Shown here one piece after another: positions 27,315-36,759 of a DNA stretch of 64,000 nucleotides. The DNA lies in contig NZ_CP022889.1 of assembly GCF_002269345.1 (NCBI RefSeq), positions 1,178,001-1,242,000 of the forward strand, in the 5' to 3' direction. Origin of the DNA: Tsuneonella mangrovi. GTDB taxonomy: Bacteria > Pseudomonadota > Alphaproteobacteria > Sphingomonadales > Sphingomonadaceae. The translations under genes were made by a program, and so were the position numbers. The notes under the pieces are model-generated. The model saw only the letters and a list, made by a program, of their open reading frames with translations. It was not told where the DNA came from and searched no databases. The stretch's first letter is position 1. Each line of letters starts with the position of its first letter.

Positions 27315-27918
27315 CCAGCTTCTTGCGGATGCGGGTGACGAAGACCTCGATCGTGTTCGAATCGCGGTCGAAATCCTGATCGTAGATGTGTTCGATCAGT
27401 TCGGTGCGGCTGACCACCTTGCCCTTGTGGTGCATCAGGTAGCTTAAGAGCTTGTATTCCTGCGCGGTCAGCTTGACCGGTTCACCGGCCTTGGTGACCC
27501 GGCCCGAGCGGGTATCGAGCCGCACGTCGCCGGCGGTGAGTTCGGAACTGGTATTGCCCGATGCGCGGCGGATCAGCGCGCGCAACCGGGCGATCAGCTC
27601 CTCGGTCTGGAACGGCTTGGCGAGATAGTCGTCCGCCCCGGCGTCGAGCCCGGCGACCTTGTCCGACCACGAATCGCGCGCGGTCAGCACCAGAACGGGA
27701 AAATCGCGCCCTTCCTTGCGCCACATCCCCAGCACCGAAAGTCCGTCGATCTCGGGCAGGCCGAGGTCGAGGATCACCGCGTCGTAGTCTTCGGTCGAGC
27801 CGAGGAAGTGCCCGTCTTCGCCGTCGGTCGACAGGTCGACCGCATAGCCGTTCTGCTCGAGCGTCGACTTGAGCTGCTTGCCGAGCGTAGGTTCGTCCTC
27901 GACGATCAGGATTCGCAT
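27241..27918 (-). CDS. OmpR/PhoP-family response regulator
   Basis: A receiver domain with phospho-acceptor D51 (AVILDLGLPEIDG), Thr and Lys switch residues in LTARDSW and DYLAKPFQ, and a C-terminal winged helix (LTAQEYKLLSYLMHHKG, then TIEVFVTRIRKKLG). The length is 225 residues. It is followed directly by its kinase and preceded by the PepSY protein. This arrangement is common for PhoP-like systems that sense envelope or metal stress; the stimulus here is unknown. Confidence 0.92.
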   Translation of the reverse strand: MRILIVEDEPTLGKQLKSTLEQNGYAVDLSTDGEDGHFLGSTEDYDAVILDLGLPEIDGLSVLGMWRKEGRDFPVLVLTARDSWSDKVAGLDAGADDYLAKPFQTEELIARLRALIRRASGNTSSELTAGDVRLDTRSGRVTKAGEPVKLTAQEYKLLSYLMHHKGKVVSRTELIEHIYDQDFDRDSNTIEVFVTRIRKKLGADVITTIRGLGYSLDDPDDQPRA

Positions 27919-28012
27919 ATCTGGCCGGTCCCCTGTGAAATACCGCCCGCGATGTGGGCTTTTGCCGTCAACGCGTCAACCGAGGGCACGTTTCCCGATT
28001 GCTTGCCTGGCA

Positions 28013-28309
28013 TCAGCGCGAACGGTTGATGACCCGCCCGGATCGCGCATCGACATCGACGAACACCACCCGCCCGTCCTTGATGAACTTCAGGCGATAG
28101 GCCATCGCGGTCGAATCGTAGGCAAAGCCGAGGTATTCGTAGCCGCGCATCTGCGGCAGCACGCGCGCTTCGATTTCGCGCGAACTGAGGATGTTGCCCG
28201 CACGCATTTCCTTGCGCGCAGCCCCCTGGTCGGTGTGCTGGGCGACAGCAACGGGCGCGCCGAGGCCGACCATAGCGGCAGCTGCAAGGAGGCGAGCAAG
28301 CGTCTTCAT
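28013..28309 (-). CDS. PepSY-domain periplasmic protein
   Basis: A 98-residue exported protein. The signal peptide is MKTLARLLAAAAMVGLGAPVAVAQ with cleavage near residue 23. The rest is one PepSY module: ILSSREIEARVLPQM, then YEYLGFAYD and FIKDGRVVFVDVDARSG. PepSY proteins often bind or inhibit near the envelope and accompany two-component genes. The start is ATG 28309 rather than the upstream extension to 28378. It is first in the operon with the regulator and kinase and might tune the sensor, which is inference. Confidence 0.85.
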   Translation of the reverse strand: MKTLARLLAAAAMVGLGAPVAVAQHTDQGAARKEMRAGNILSSREIEARVLPQMRGYEYLGFAYDSTAMAYRLKFIKDGRVVFVDVDARSGRVINRSR

Positions 28310-28393
28310 AACGGCACCGTGCCTGCCATCGAGCCATTGAACAAGGTGTGAATGTTGCGAGCGTGCTTCATTCAGCAAACGTCCCGCCCATGG

Positions 28394-29113
28394 TCACTGC
28401 GTCATCTCGAAACTGGCTGACACCGTCACCGATGTGCCGACTAGACCCGGCTCGACCGGGGTCGGCGGGGCGGCAGCGACCGCATCCATCGTGCGCTTGA
28501 GCATCGGCATCGGCGCACTGGACGAAACCGATTCCCCGACCTGCAGCAGGCGCACCCCGGAGTAGCCGCTCCACTGTGCATATTCCTTTGCCCGCGACTG
28601 CAGTTCGGCAAACGCCGCCTTGCGCGCCTGCTCCTGCAGCGCCGTGTCATCCTCGATCGCAAAGTTCGGGCCGCTGATGTCGGTCGCCCCGGCAGCCACG
28701 AGGGCATCAAGCATCGGCCCCGCGCGTTCGACATTGTGCAAGGTCACGCTCACCCGGTTCGATGCCTGGTAGCCGTCGAACACCTGCTCACGGCTCGTCT
28801 GGTCGTAGCGATAGCGGGCATTGAGGTTGATCCCGGTGGTCTGGACATCCTCCGGCGCGATCCCCAGCGCCTTGATCCGCTTGACCAGCGCATCCATCGC
28901 GGTTGCGTTCTGCTGCATCGCTTCGACTGCAGTCGGCGCAATCGTTGATACGCCGGCACCGACGGTAACCATGTCGGGCTTGGCGCGGATCGTCTTGGTC
29001 ACCGACAGGTCGACGACCGGGCCCTGCGACTGGACTTGCACTTCGGCAGCGGCCGGCGCGGACAGCGCTGCGGTCCCGAGCGCAAGGGCGATAGGAATGA
29101 ACATGCGTTGCAT
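28394..29113 (-). CDS. SIMPL-domain periplasmic protein
   Basis: A 239-residue exported protein with a signal peptide (MQRMFIPIALALGTAALSAPAAA) and a SIMPL/DUF541 domain. Family traits are the TKTIRAKPDMVTVGAGV strand, the ATAMDALVKRIKALGIAPED helix followed by VQTTGINLNARY, and ARKAAFAELQSRAKEYA. The start at ATG 29113 has AGGAG eight bases upstream. The frame stays open to 30379, but that stretch is antisense to the ABC-F gene and is not coding. Function is unknown; relatives are linked to oxidative stress and outer-membrane quality. Confidence 0.88.
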   Translation of the reverse strand: MQRMFIPIALALGTAALSAPAAAEVQVQSQGPVVDLSVTKTIRAKPDMVTVGAGVSTIAPTAVEAMQQNATAMDALVKRIKALGIAPEDVQTTGINLNARYRYDQTSREQVFDGYQASNRVSVTLHNVERAGPMLDALVAAGATDISGPNFAIEDDTALQEQARKAAFAELQSRAKEYAQWSGYSGVRLLQVGESVSSSAPMPMLKRTMDAVAAAPPTPVEPGLVGTSVTVSASFEMTQ

Positions 29114-29215
29114 CGGAGATTCTCCTCTTTTCGACCGCCGGCTTGCGGCATACGGGATTGCGCGCAGGTGAACCGGGTTGTCGCGCCGATGCACCAAGGC
29201 TAGGGCGCGCCGGCG

Positions 29216-31024
29216 ATGGCGCAACCTCCAATCCTCAGCTGGGAAGGACTCGGCCTGCAACAGGGCGGCCGCTGGCTGTTCGGCGGGCCCGATACCGAAG
29301 GGCTCAACCTGCACATCGGCCCGCGCGACCGGCTCGCGCTGATCGGCCGCAACGGGGTGGGCAAGACCACGCTGTTCCGGCTGATCGACAACCAGATCGA
29401 GGCCGACCGGGGCCTGCGCAAGGTCAAGCCCGGCACCCGCATCGTCCTGCTCGAACAGGAACCGGATTTTTCCGGTTGCGATACGCTGATGGATTTCGCG
29501 CTCGGCGGCGAGCATCCGCCCGCCGCGCACGAAGTCGAAGCGATCGCCGGCCAACTCGGGATCGACATGGCAACGCCGGCAAGCGGCGCAAGCGGAGGTG
29601 AAAAGCGCCGCGCAGCAATCGCCCGCGCACTTGCCCAGGAGCCGGACCTGCTGCTGATGGACGAGCCGACCAACCACCTCGACCTCGCCGCGATCGACTG
29701 GCTGGAGGACTGGCTGAGCCGCTACAAGGGCGCGTTCTTGGTGATCAGCCACGACCGCACGTTCCTCAAGCGGCTGACGACTTCGACGCTGTGGCTCGAC
29801 CGCGGAGCGCTGCGCCGCAAGGATGTCGGCTTCGGCGGCTACGAAGCGTGGGAAGAACAGGTCTACGCTGAGGAAGCACGCGCCGCCGAACGGCTCGATG
29901 CAAGGCTCAAGATCGAAGCGCACTGGCTCGAACGCGGAGTGACCGCGCGGCGCAAGCGCAACCAGGGACGGCTCGAAAAACTGTGGCAGATGCGCGCCCA
30001 ACGCGCAGCGATGATCAATCCCCAAGGCACCGCGAAGTTGCAACTGGCGACCGAGGAGGAATTCAAGTCCAAGTCGGTGATCGTCGCCGAGCACGTCGCC
30101 AAGTCGTTTGGCGAGCGCAAGATCATCCGCGACTTCTCGCTGCGCATCCAACGCGGCGACCGGATCGGCGTGGTCGGTGCCAACGGCGCAGGCAAGACCA
30201 CACTCTTGAAGCTGCTGACCGGCGAGCTCGCGCCCGATAGCGGCACTGTCGAAATCTCCGGCAAGCTCACCGGAGTCATGATCGACCAGCAGCGCAGCCT
30301 GATGGAGCCAGACCGCACCGTGCGGCAAGTGCTCGCCGAAGGCGGCGACTGGATCGACGTGGGCGATACCCGCAAGCACGTGCAGGGATACCTCAAAGAG
30401 TTCCTGTTCGATCCGGCGATTGTCGATGCCAAGGTAGGAACATTGAGCGGTGGCGAGCGCAGCCGCCTGCTGCTGGCACGCGAATTTGCCCGCAAATCGA
30501 ACCTGCTGGTGCTCGACGAGCCGACCAACGACCTCGACCTCGAAACGCTCGACCTATTGCAGGAAGTGATCGCCGACTACGATGGCACCGTGCTGATCGT
30601 CAGCCACGACCGCGACTTCCTCGATCGCACGGTCACGATCACGCTCGGCCTCGATGGCAGCGGGTTCGTCGATGTCGTTGCCGGGGGTTACGAAGACTGG
30701 GAAGCCAAACGCCGGACCCGTAGCGCACCGGGCAAAGCGAAGTCGGCGAGCAAGGCCGCGGCACCTCCCGCGCCGCTTCCGCCGCCGCGCAAGAGCGCCA
30801 AGCTGTCGTACAAGGACCAGCGCGACTACGAGCAGTTGCCCGCGCGGATCGAGGAGCTCGAACTGGCGATCGCGCGGGGCGAGGAGATCCTTTCGGACCC
30901 CGAGCTCTACACCACGGACCCGCAACGGTTTGCCAACATTTCCAAGGGCATCGAGAATGCCCGCGCGGAAAAGGATGCCGCCGAAGAGCGCTGGCTGGGA
31001 TTGGCCGAACAAGTCGAAGGCTGA
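29216..31024 (+). CDS. ABC-F family ATPase (Uup-like)
   Basis: Soluble protein of 602 residues with two ABC cassettes and no membrane domain. The first has Walker A GRNGVGKTT, signature ASGGEKRR and Walker B LLLMDEPTNHLD; the second has GANGAGKTT, LSGGERSR and LVLDEPTNDLD. The linker is rich in Arg and Lys (TARRKRNQGRLEKLW), as expected for ribosome contact. A C-terminal coiled coil (DYEQLPARIEELELAIARGE) matches the Uup subgroup. A role in ribosome rescue or protection is inferred from the family. Confidence 0.92.
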   Translation: MAQPPILSWEGLGLQQGGRWLFGGPDTEGLNLHIGPRDRLALIGRNGVGKTTLFRLIDNQIEADRGLRKVKPGTRIVLLEQEPDFSGCDTLMDFALGGEHPPAAHEVEAIAGQLGIDMATPASGASGGEKRRAAIARALAQEPDLLLMDEPTNHLDLAAIDWLEDWLSRYKGAFLVISHDRTFLKRLTTSTLWLDRGALRRKDVGFGGYEAWEEQVYAEEARAAERLDARLKIEAHWLERGVTARRKRNQGRLEKLWQMRAQRAAMINPQGTAKLQLATEEEFKSKSVIVAEHVAKSFGERKIIRDFSLRIQRGDRIGVVGANGAGKTTLLKLLTGELAPDSGTVEISGKLTGVMIDQQRSLMEPDRTVRQVLAEGGDWIDVGDTRKHVQGYLKEFLFDPAIVDAKVGTLSGGERSRLLLAREFARKSNLLVLDEPTNDLDLETLDLLQEVIADYDGTVLIVSHDRDFLDRTVTITLGLDGSGFVDVVAGGYEDWEAKRRTRSAPGKAKSASKAAAPPAPLPPPRKSAKLSYKDQRDYEQLPARIEELELAIARGEEILSDPELYTTDPQRFANISKGIENARAEKDAAEERWLGLAEQVEG

Positions 31025-31091
31025 ATTCCCGCATTGTGACAAACGGGCGATTTACCTTGCCATAGGTGCGCCGGCCCGACATTACAGTTCA

Positions 31092-31817
31092 ATGACGCTG
31101 CATTACGGTTCGATGACGACGGCTTCCGAGGCCGTTCCGCCCCGGCGCATCCAGCGCAACGTACTCGCCGCGTCGGAGCGGCGCTTGCTCGACTGGCTGT
31201 GCGCGCGCCTGCCGCAATGGGTCACTCCGGACCAGCTGACTGTCCTTGCGATGGTGGCAACGGTCGCGATCGGCCTCGGCTACGCGCTCAGCACATTCGA
31301 CCCGGCGTGGCTCGGGCTCTCGATCGGGGCGTTTTTCGTCCACTGGTTCGGCGATTCGCTCGACGGGTCGATCGCCCGCTACCGTCATATCGAGCGCCCG
31401 CGCTACGGCTACTTGGTCGATCACAGCAGCGACGCGATCGGTGCGCTGGTGATGTTCGGCGGGATCGGCCTCAGCCCTTACGTCCGGTTCGATGTCGCGC
31501 TGTTCGTGGTGGTCGCGTACCTGCTGCTTGCGGTGCATACCTTCCTGATGGCCAAGGCTGCGGGCGATTTCCCGCTGTCGCACCTCGGCGCGGGACCGAC
31601 CGAACTGCGGGTGATCATGATCGCGCTGACGATCGGGATGTGGACGCTGGGGCCGGACTATGTCCAGACCGACGGCTACGGATTGTTCGATTTCCTCTTC
31701 GGAGGCGCGGCCTGCCTGATGATCGCGATCTTCGTGGTCCAAACCTTGATCGCGGCACGCAAGCTCGAGGCCAAGGACATCGAGGAGCGCAAGGCGCGCG
31801 ATCAGGCGATCCGGTAG
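31092..31817 (+). CDS. CDP-alcohol phosphatidyltransferase family protein
   Basis: Integral membrane enzyme of 241 residues. The family motif is intact: GDSLDGSIARYRHIERPRYG followed by YLVDHSSD (D-x2-DG-x2-AR-x9-G-x3-D-x3-D). About six hydrophobic segments are visible. The substrate alcohol cannot be told; it is not the pssA of this strain, which is at 7564-8385. The start is ATG 31092, with ATG 31113 also possible. Its 3' end overlaps the convergent DUF6456 gene by 16 bases. Confidence 0.85.
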   Translation: MTLHYGSMTTASEAVPPRRIQRNVLAASERRLLDWLCARLPQWVTPDQLTVLAMVATVAIGLGYALSTFDPAWLGLSIGAFFVHWFGDSLDGSIARYRHIERPRYGYLVDHSSDAIGALVMFGGIGLSPYVRFDVALFVVVAYLLLAVHTFLMAKAAGDFPLSHLGAGPTELRVIMIALTIGMWTLGPDYVQTDGYGLFDFLFGGAACLMIAIFVVQTLIAARKLEAKDIEERKARDQAIR

Positions 31818-32275
31818 AATTCGGCCACGCGATCGAGCGCCAGCCGCAGTACCAGCTTCCCGCTCCGCGCCGGCCATTCGAGCGCCCTTTCCGCCGCCTG
31901 GAGCGTTTCACCCGCGCAAACCACCCGCCACAGCACGTCTGCCAGTCCTGTGCCCGCCTCGGCCAGCGCGCCGTCGAACCGCGCACGCGCTGCGATTTGC
32001 CGTTCGCCGGGGGTCAGCCCGCGATCCCCGGTTCCCTTGATCCGCACCGGGTCCCACCGCATCGTGACATTGGGTGCCAGCTGTGCGCGTTCGTAATCTG
32101 CGCGGAGCCGTTCACCGGCATCGAACAGTCGCTCGCTGAGGTGCCCGTGCGCGTGCAGCCAGGCGAGCGGGCTTTCGGCCTGGTTCACCGTCACGGTGCG
32201 GCGCTTGCCCTTCGGCCCGCCGCTTCGGCGCGGTCCTTCGCTGGTCAGTTCGCGTTCGACGAGTTCGCGGCGCAT
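31802..32275 (-). CDS. DUF6456-like protein
   Basis: A 157-residue basic protein of unknown function, of a type found in Sphingomonadales. A Lys/Arg/Gly-rich N-terminus (GPKGKRRTVTVNQAESPLAW) leads into LHAHGHLSERLFDAGERLRADYE, then GERQIAARARFDGALAEAG and WPARSGKLVLRLALDRVAEFY, which looks like a helical DNA- or RNA-binding domain. The start is ATG 32275 with GGAG seven bases upstream; a TTG at 32314 is in frame. It points away from the regulator gene at 32367. Confidence 0.75.
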   Translation of the reverse strand: MRRELVERELTSEGPRRSGGPKGKRRTVTVNQAESPLAWLHAHGHLSERLFDAGERLRADYERAQLAPNVTMRWDPVRIKGTGDRGLTPGERQIAARARFDGALAEAGTGLADVLWRVVCAGETLQAAERALEWPARSGKLVLRLALDRVAEFYRIA

Positions 32276-32366
32276 CGGCTTCTCCCCGGTTGATGACGAA
32301 TCGCGCCTTGCCAAAGTGGATTGCGTGTAGGAAAGGAGAAACCGATTTGGTTAGGAGCTTTTCGCC

Positions 32367-32939
32367 GTGATCAACCGTATCCGGGCCATCCGCAAACAGA
32401 AGGGGCTGACCCTCGCCGAGTTGGCCGCCGCGTGCGATCCCCCGACCACAGCGCAAACCGTCGGGCGGCTCGAGACCGGGATGCGCAACCTCTCGCTCAA
32501 ATGGATGGACCGCATCGCCGCTGCGCTGGGTGTCGACCCGGAAACGTTGGTCCGCTCCGAAGCCAACGACCGTGCACAGGTGGTGGCGACGCTCGGTCCC
32601 GATGGCGCAGAACCGCTCGCCAGCACACGCGACGCATTGATGCCGACCGAGATCGGCGGCGATGCGGTGCGGGTGGTGCTCGCGATCGAGACCAGCGCGG
32701 GCGAGTATCGCGCGGGTGACCAGCTGTGGCTGCGCCAGCTCGCGCCCGAGGACGCCGCGCAAGCGATCAACCGCGACGTGCTGGTGCCGCGCAAGGGCGG
32801 CCGGTTCGCGTTCGGACGGCTGATCGACCGGCGCGGATCGCTCGTCGGGGTGCTCCCGGTCGGCGCCGGGCAGAAGCAGGTGGTGGTCGACGATCCGGCA
32901 TGGATCGCGGTCGCCGAAATGCTCGTCCGCCCGCTGTGA
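32367..32939 (+). CDS. XRE-family helix-turn-helix regulator
   Basis: A 190-residue regulator. The N-terminal Cro/CI-type helix-turn-helix is INRIRAIRKQKGLTLAELAAA to GRLETGMRNLSLKWM. The C-terminal part (DQLWLRQLAPEDAAQAINRDVLV, GRLIDRRGSLVGVLPVG) resembles a peptidase-S24/LexA-like beta fold without a visible Ser-Lys dyad, so it probably dimerises or senses a ligand. The start is GTG 32367 with AGGAG about nine bases upstream. Its targets are unknown. Confidence 0.82.
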   Translation: MINRIRAIRKQKGLTLAELAAACDPPTTAQTVGRLETGMRNLSLKWMDRIAAALGVDPETLVRSEANDRAQVVATLGPDGAEPLASTRDALMPTEIGGDAVRVVLAIETSAGEYRAGDQLWLRQLAPEDAAQAINRDVLVPRKGGRFAFGRLIDRRGSLVGVLPVGAGQKQVVVDDPAWIAVAEMLVRPL

Positions 32940-32949
32940 GGCGAGGCCG

Positions 32950-34137
32950 GTGACGCGCATCCTTTCGCTTTCGACGCTTTACCCCAATGCCGCCAATCAG
33001 CGGTTCGGGACCTTCGTCGCACGAAGCCTGGAGGCGCTCGCAAAGCGCGAGGGATGGCAGGTTACCGTGATCAACCCGATCGGCGTGCCGCCGCTTGCGC
33101 TTGGCCGTTATCGGGCGCTGAAGGCCGCGGCGATCGATGGCGCTGAGCGCGGCGTCGCGGTCCATCGCCCGACCTTCCCGCTGATCCCCAAGGTCGGCGG
33201 TCCGTTCAACCCGCAGCTGATCGCACGCAGGGTGCTGCCGCTCGCCCGGCGGCTCCATGCAGCGGCACCGTTCGACCTGGTCGATGCGCAGTTCTTCTAC
33301 CCCGACGGGCCAACCGCAGCGGAGATCGCAAGCGAGCTCGGCCTGCCGCTGTCGATCAAGGCGCGCGGCGCGGACATCCACCATTGGGGCACGCAAGGTT
33401 CACCGCGCCGCCAGATGCTCGCGGCGGGCGCGCAAGCTGCAGGGCTGCTCGCGGTGTGCGTCCCGCTCGCAGAGGACATGGCGGCGATCGGGCTGCCGCG
33501 CGAAAAGATCGCGCTGCACTATACCGGGCTCGACCGCGACCGCTTCCGCCCGCTGCAGCACGAGCAGCTGCGCAAACAGCTGGGTGAAAGGCTGGGCATT
33601 GCCTTGCCCGCGAGTGGCCCGCTCCTGGCTACTGTCGGCGCGCTGATCCCGCGCAAGGGGCAGGCGCTGGTGATCGAGGCACTGGCCGGCCTACCAGCCG
33701 ACGCGCACCTGATGCTGGTCGGCAAGGGCGAGGACGAGGCGGCACTGCGCACCCTTGCCAAGCAACTCGGCTTAGAAACCCGAGTCCATTTCCTCGGACT
33801 GCTCGACCACGACCTGCTGCCGCTGGTGCTGTCAGCCGCCGATGCAATGGTGCTTCCCTCGGCGAGCGAAGGCTTGGCCAATGCGTGGGTCGAGGCGCTC
33901 GCCTGCGGCACGCCGCTGGTGATCACCGATGCAGGCGGTGCGCGCGAAGTCGTGACCGGCCCCGCTGCGGGCGTGATCGTCGCGCGCAATGCCCCGGCGA
34001 TCGCCGCTGGCATCCGCAACCTGCTGGCCGATCCGCCAAGCCGCGCGGCTACCGCCGCGATGGCCGAGCGGTTCAGCTGGGAAGCGAACGGCGCCGCGCT
34101 GGCAGAGTACTACGAACGGCTTCTCGCCGCGCGCTGA
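32950..34137 (+). CDS. family 4 glycosyltransferase
   Basis: GT-B fold retaining glycosyltransferase of 395 residues, probably cytosolic and membrane-associated. The N-terminal domain has ILSLSTLYPNAANQRFG; the nucleotide-sugar domain has VGALIPRKGQALVIEAL, VGKGEDEAALR, and the acceptor motif PSASEGLANAWVEALACG, where the E-x7-E pair is typical of GT4. The start is GTG 32950, ten bases after the regulator stop. It stops next to secF on the other strand. The product could be an exopolysaccharide or lipid-linked glycan. Confidence 0.87.
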   Translation: MTRILSLSTLYPNAANQRFGTFVARSLEALAKREGWQVTVINPIGVPPLALGRYRALKAAAIDGAERGVAVHRPTFPLIPKVGGPFNPQLIARRVLPLARRLHAAAPFDLVDAQFFYPDGPTAAEIASELGLPLSIKARGADIHHWGTQGSPRRQMLAAGAQAAGLLAVCVPLAEDMAAIGLPREKIALHYTGLDRDRFRPLQHEQLRKQLGERLGIALPASGPLLATVGALIPRKGQALVIEALAGLPADAHLMLVGKGEDEAALRTLAKQLGLETRVHFLGLLDHDLLPLVLSAADAMVLPSASEGLANAWVEALACGTPLVITDAGGAREVVTGPAAGVIVARNAPAIAAGIRNLLADPPSRAATAAMAERFSWEANGAALAEYYERLLAAR

Positions 34138-35124
34138 TCAGGGGCGCGCGCCACCTTCGCGGGCCAACCGTTCCTGGCGATCCTCGCGGGTTTCGGTCGG
34201 CACGAAGCTGTCCGATTTGACCCCCATCCAGATCAGGATCGGCGCGGCCATGTAGATCGAGCTGTAGGTACCGATGAAGATACCCAGCGTGATCGCAGCG
34301 GCGAGGCCGAACAGGCTCGCCGGACCGAAGATCAGCAGCGGGATCAGCGCGATCAGCAGCGTCAGCGAAGTCATCACCGTGCGCGCCAGCGTCTCGTTGA
34401 CCGACAGGTCAAGCAGCTCGGGCAGCGGCATCTTGCGATACTTCTTCAGGTTCTCGCGAATCCGGTCGTAAACCACGATCGTGTCGTTCAGCGAATAGCC
34501 GATGATCGTCAGGATCGCGGCGACGATATTGAGATCGAACTCGAGCTGGGTGAGCGCGAAAAATCCCAACGTCAGCGAGGTATCGTGGAACAGTGCAAAC
34601 AGCGCCCCGACACCGAACTGCCATTCGAACCGGATCCAGATGTAGATCGAGATCGCGACCATCGCGAAGCCAAGCGCCATCAGCCCCTTGCTGAACAGCT
34701 CGCTCGAGACCTTGCCGGACACCGAATCGATCCCGTCGATGCGTATCTTCGGATGGTCCGCCTTGAGGGTGTCGACGATCTTGCTGGTCATCGTGTTGGC
34801 AAGATCGGGCTTCTGCTCGGAGCCGGCCGGCAGCTTCACGCGGATCGCCGCCTGGTTCGAACCGCCGTAGCTCTGGATGATCGGGTCGCCATAGCCGAGC
34901 GCGGAGATTTCCTTGCGCATCTTCGCCACCGGCACTTCCGGCTGGCCGACGAACGTCACGCGGATCATTTGCCCGCCGACGAAGTCGACCCCGAGGTTGA
35001 GGCCGTTGGTCAGCACCAGCGCCCAGCTGCCGGAGATCAGCAGCAGGCTGACGATGTAGAACGGCAACCGCCACTGGAGGAAGCCGATGTTGGTGTTGTC
35101 GGGGACGAGCTTGAGCAGTTTCAT
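34138..35124 (-). CDS. secF: protein translocase subunit SecF
   Basis: Part of the SecDF-YajC complex that uses proton motive force to pull exported proteins. The first membrane segment is followed by GVDFVGGQMIRVTF, and C-terminal transmembrane helices hold GYSLNDTIVVYDRIREN and the ending with GTYSSIYMAAPILIW. The length is 328 residues. It starts 17 bases after the secD stop. Confidence 0.96.
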   Translation of the reverse strand: MKLLKLVPDNTNIGFLQWRLPFYIVSLLLISGSWALVLTNGLNLGVDFVGGQMIRVTFVGQPEVPVAKMRKEISALGYGDPIIQSYGGSNQAAIRVKLPAGSEQKPDLANTMTSKIVDTLKADHPKIRIDGIDSVSGKVSSELFSKGLMALGFAMVAISIYIWIRFEWQFGVGALFALFHDTSLTLGFFALTQLEFDLNIVAAILTIIGYSLNDTIVVYDRIRENLKKYRKMPLPELLDLSVNETLARTVMTSLTLLIALIPLLIFGPASLFGLAAAITLGIFIGTYSSIYMAAPILIWMGVKSDSFVPTETREDRQERLAREGGARP

Positions 35125-35140
35125 CGCGGTCTCTCCCCGA

Positions 35141-36739
35141 TCAGATGTGGATTTCGCTGGGGCGATGGCGGCGCAGCCAGCCGGCGACCCACATGCGGGT
35201 GATGGTAACGGCGGTAAACACCGAGGTGATCACGCCGATCACGAGCACGACTGCGAAGCCCTTTACCGGACCCTGACCGAACAGGAACAGCAGCGTTGCG
35301 GCGATCACGTTGGTGATGTTGGCATCGTAGATCGCGCGGCTGGCTTCCTTGTAGCCGGTCTCGACTGCCTGCAGCACGCGCCTGCCGCGTCGTCGCTCCT
35401 CGCGTATTCGCTCGTTGATCAGCACGTTGGCATCGACCGCCGCACCGATGGTCAGCACGAACCCGGCAAGGCCCGGCAGCGTAAGCGTAGCGTTGAGCAC
35501 TGCCATGACACCGAGGATCATCAGCACGTTCAGCACCAGCGCGCCGTCTGCATAGAACCCGAAACGGCCGTAAGTCACGAGCATGAACAGCAGGATCAGC
35601 CCGGTGCCCACGCCGAGCGCGATCAGGCCGCTGCGGATCGAATCCTTGCCCAGCTCCGGGTTGACCGTGCGCTGTTCGATCACCTTGAGATCGACCGGCA
35701 GCGCGCCCGAACGCAGCGCGATCGCCAACTCGTTGGCCGAATCGACCGTGAACCCGCCGGCAATCTGGGCCTGCCCGCCGCGGATCGGCTCGTTGATGTT
35801 CGGCGCCGACAACACCTTGCCGTCGAGGATGATCGCGAACGGCTTGTTGACGTTTTCGGTCGTCAGGCGGGCGAACTTGTCCGCCCCCTGCTGGTCGAAA
35901 GTGATGTTGACCACCGGTTCGTTGGTCTGCTGGTCGAAGCCCTGCTGCGCATTGGTCAGGTTGTCACCCTTGATCCCGCCGAGGCGGCGCACTGCGATGC
36001 TCTGCCCGGCGAACCGGCTGCTCGATGCATAAGGCAGGATCTCGCTGCCCGGAGGGGCCTTGCCCGCCGCCACGTCGGACGGCAGCGCGTTCATGTCGAC
36101 CAGTTTGAATTCGAGTTTGGCGGTCTGGCCGATCAGCTTCTTGAGCGCTTCGGGGTTCTGTTGCCCCGGGGCCTGAACCACGATCCGGTCGGTGTCCTGG
36201 CGGATAATCGTCGGCTCGAGTGTGCCGATCGCGTTGATGCGGCGATCGATCACGTCCTTCGCGCTGTCCATCGCCTGGTCGAGCCCCTTGGCGAGGCTTT
36301 CCGGCGTCGGCGTGAGGACGATGCGGGTCTCGTCGACAACCGACAGCGTCCAGTCTCGGGTCAGCCCCGCGCCGTTGATCAGCGGGGTCAGCAGTTCGCG
36401 CGCCCGATCGACATCGGCCGGGCTGGAAACCATGAAGCTGAGCTTGTCATCCTTGGTCGAGATGTCGCCGATGCGGACCGCCGGGCTGGCCTGACGCAGC
36501 TTGGTGCGGACCGATTCCTCCATCGTCTCCAGCTTCTGGGTGACGATCTGATGCGGATCCGCTTCGAGCAGGATCTGGCTGCCCCCAGCGAGGTCGAGCC
36601 CGAGGTTGACCTTGGGGCTGGGCAGGCTGGCGGGCCACTGACCGCCCGAAAGCGAGACGATCGTCGGCAGCGATGCGACCGACACGAACAGCACAAGGCC
36701 CCAGAGCCACAGCTTCTTCCAGCGCGGAAAGTCGAGCAT
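35141..36739 (-). CDS. secD: protein translocase subunit SecD
   Basis: Large subunit of SecDF-YajC, 532 residues. The N-terminal membrane segment leads to LGLDLAGGSQILLEAD, a periplasmic P1 domain, the SIAVRRLGG-type segment and then six C-terminal membrane helices with GFVLTIGAAVDANVLINERIREE, the proton-path motif. Order yajC-secD-secF, the usual one. Confidence 0.96.
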   Translation of the reverse strand: MLDFPRWKKLWLWGLVLFVSVASLPTIVSLSGGQWPASLPSPKVNLGLDLAGGSQILLEADPHQIVTQKLETMEESVRTKLRQASPAVRIGDISTKDDKLSFMVSSPADVDRARELLTPLINGAGLTRDWTLSVVDETRIVLTPTPESLAKGLDQAMDSAKDVIDRRINAIGTLEPTIIRQDTDRIVVQAPGQQNPEALKKLIGQTAKLEFKLVDMNALPSDVAAGKAPPGSEILPYASSSRFAGQSIAVRRLGGIKGDNLTNAQQGFDQQTNEPVVNITFDQQGADKFARLTTENVNKPFAIILDGKVLSAPNINEPIRGGQAQIAGGFTVDSANELAIALRSGALPVDLKVIEQRTVNPELGKDSIRSGLIALGVGTGLILLFMLVTYGRFGFYADGALVLNVLMILGVMAVLNATLTLPGLAGFVLTIGAAVDANVLINERIREERRRGRRVLQAVETGYKEASRAIYDANITNVIAATLLFLFGQGPVKGFAVVLVIGVITSVFTAVTITRMWVAGWLRRHRPSEIHI

Positions 36740-36759
36740 ATCGCGTCTTCGCCCCGCGC

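Noticed and set aside
29114-30379. N-terminal extension of the SIMPL protein to 661 residues
   Set aside because: The added part is antisense to the ABC-F gene, and the real start has a signal peptide and AGGAG.
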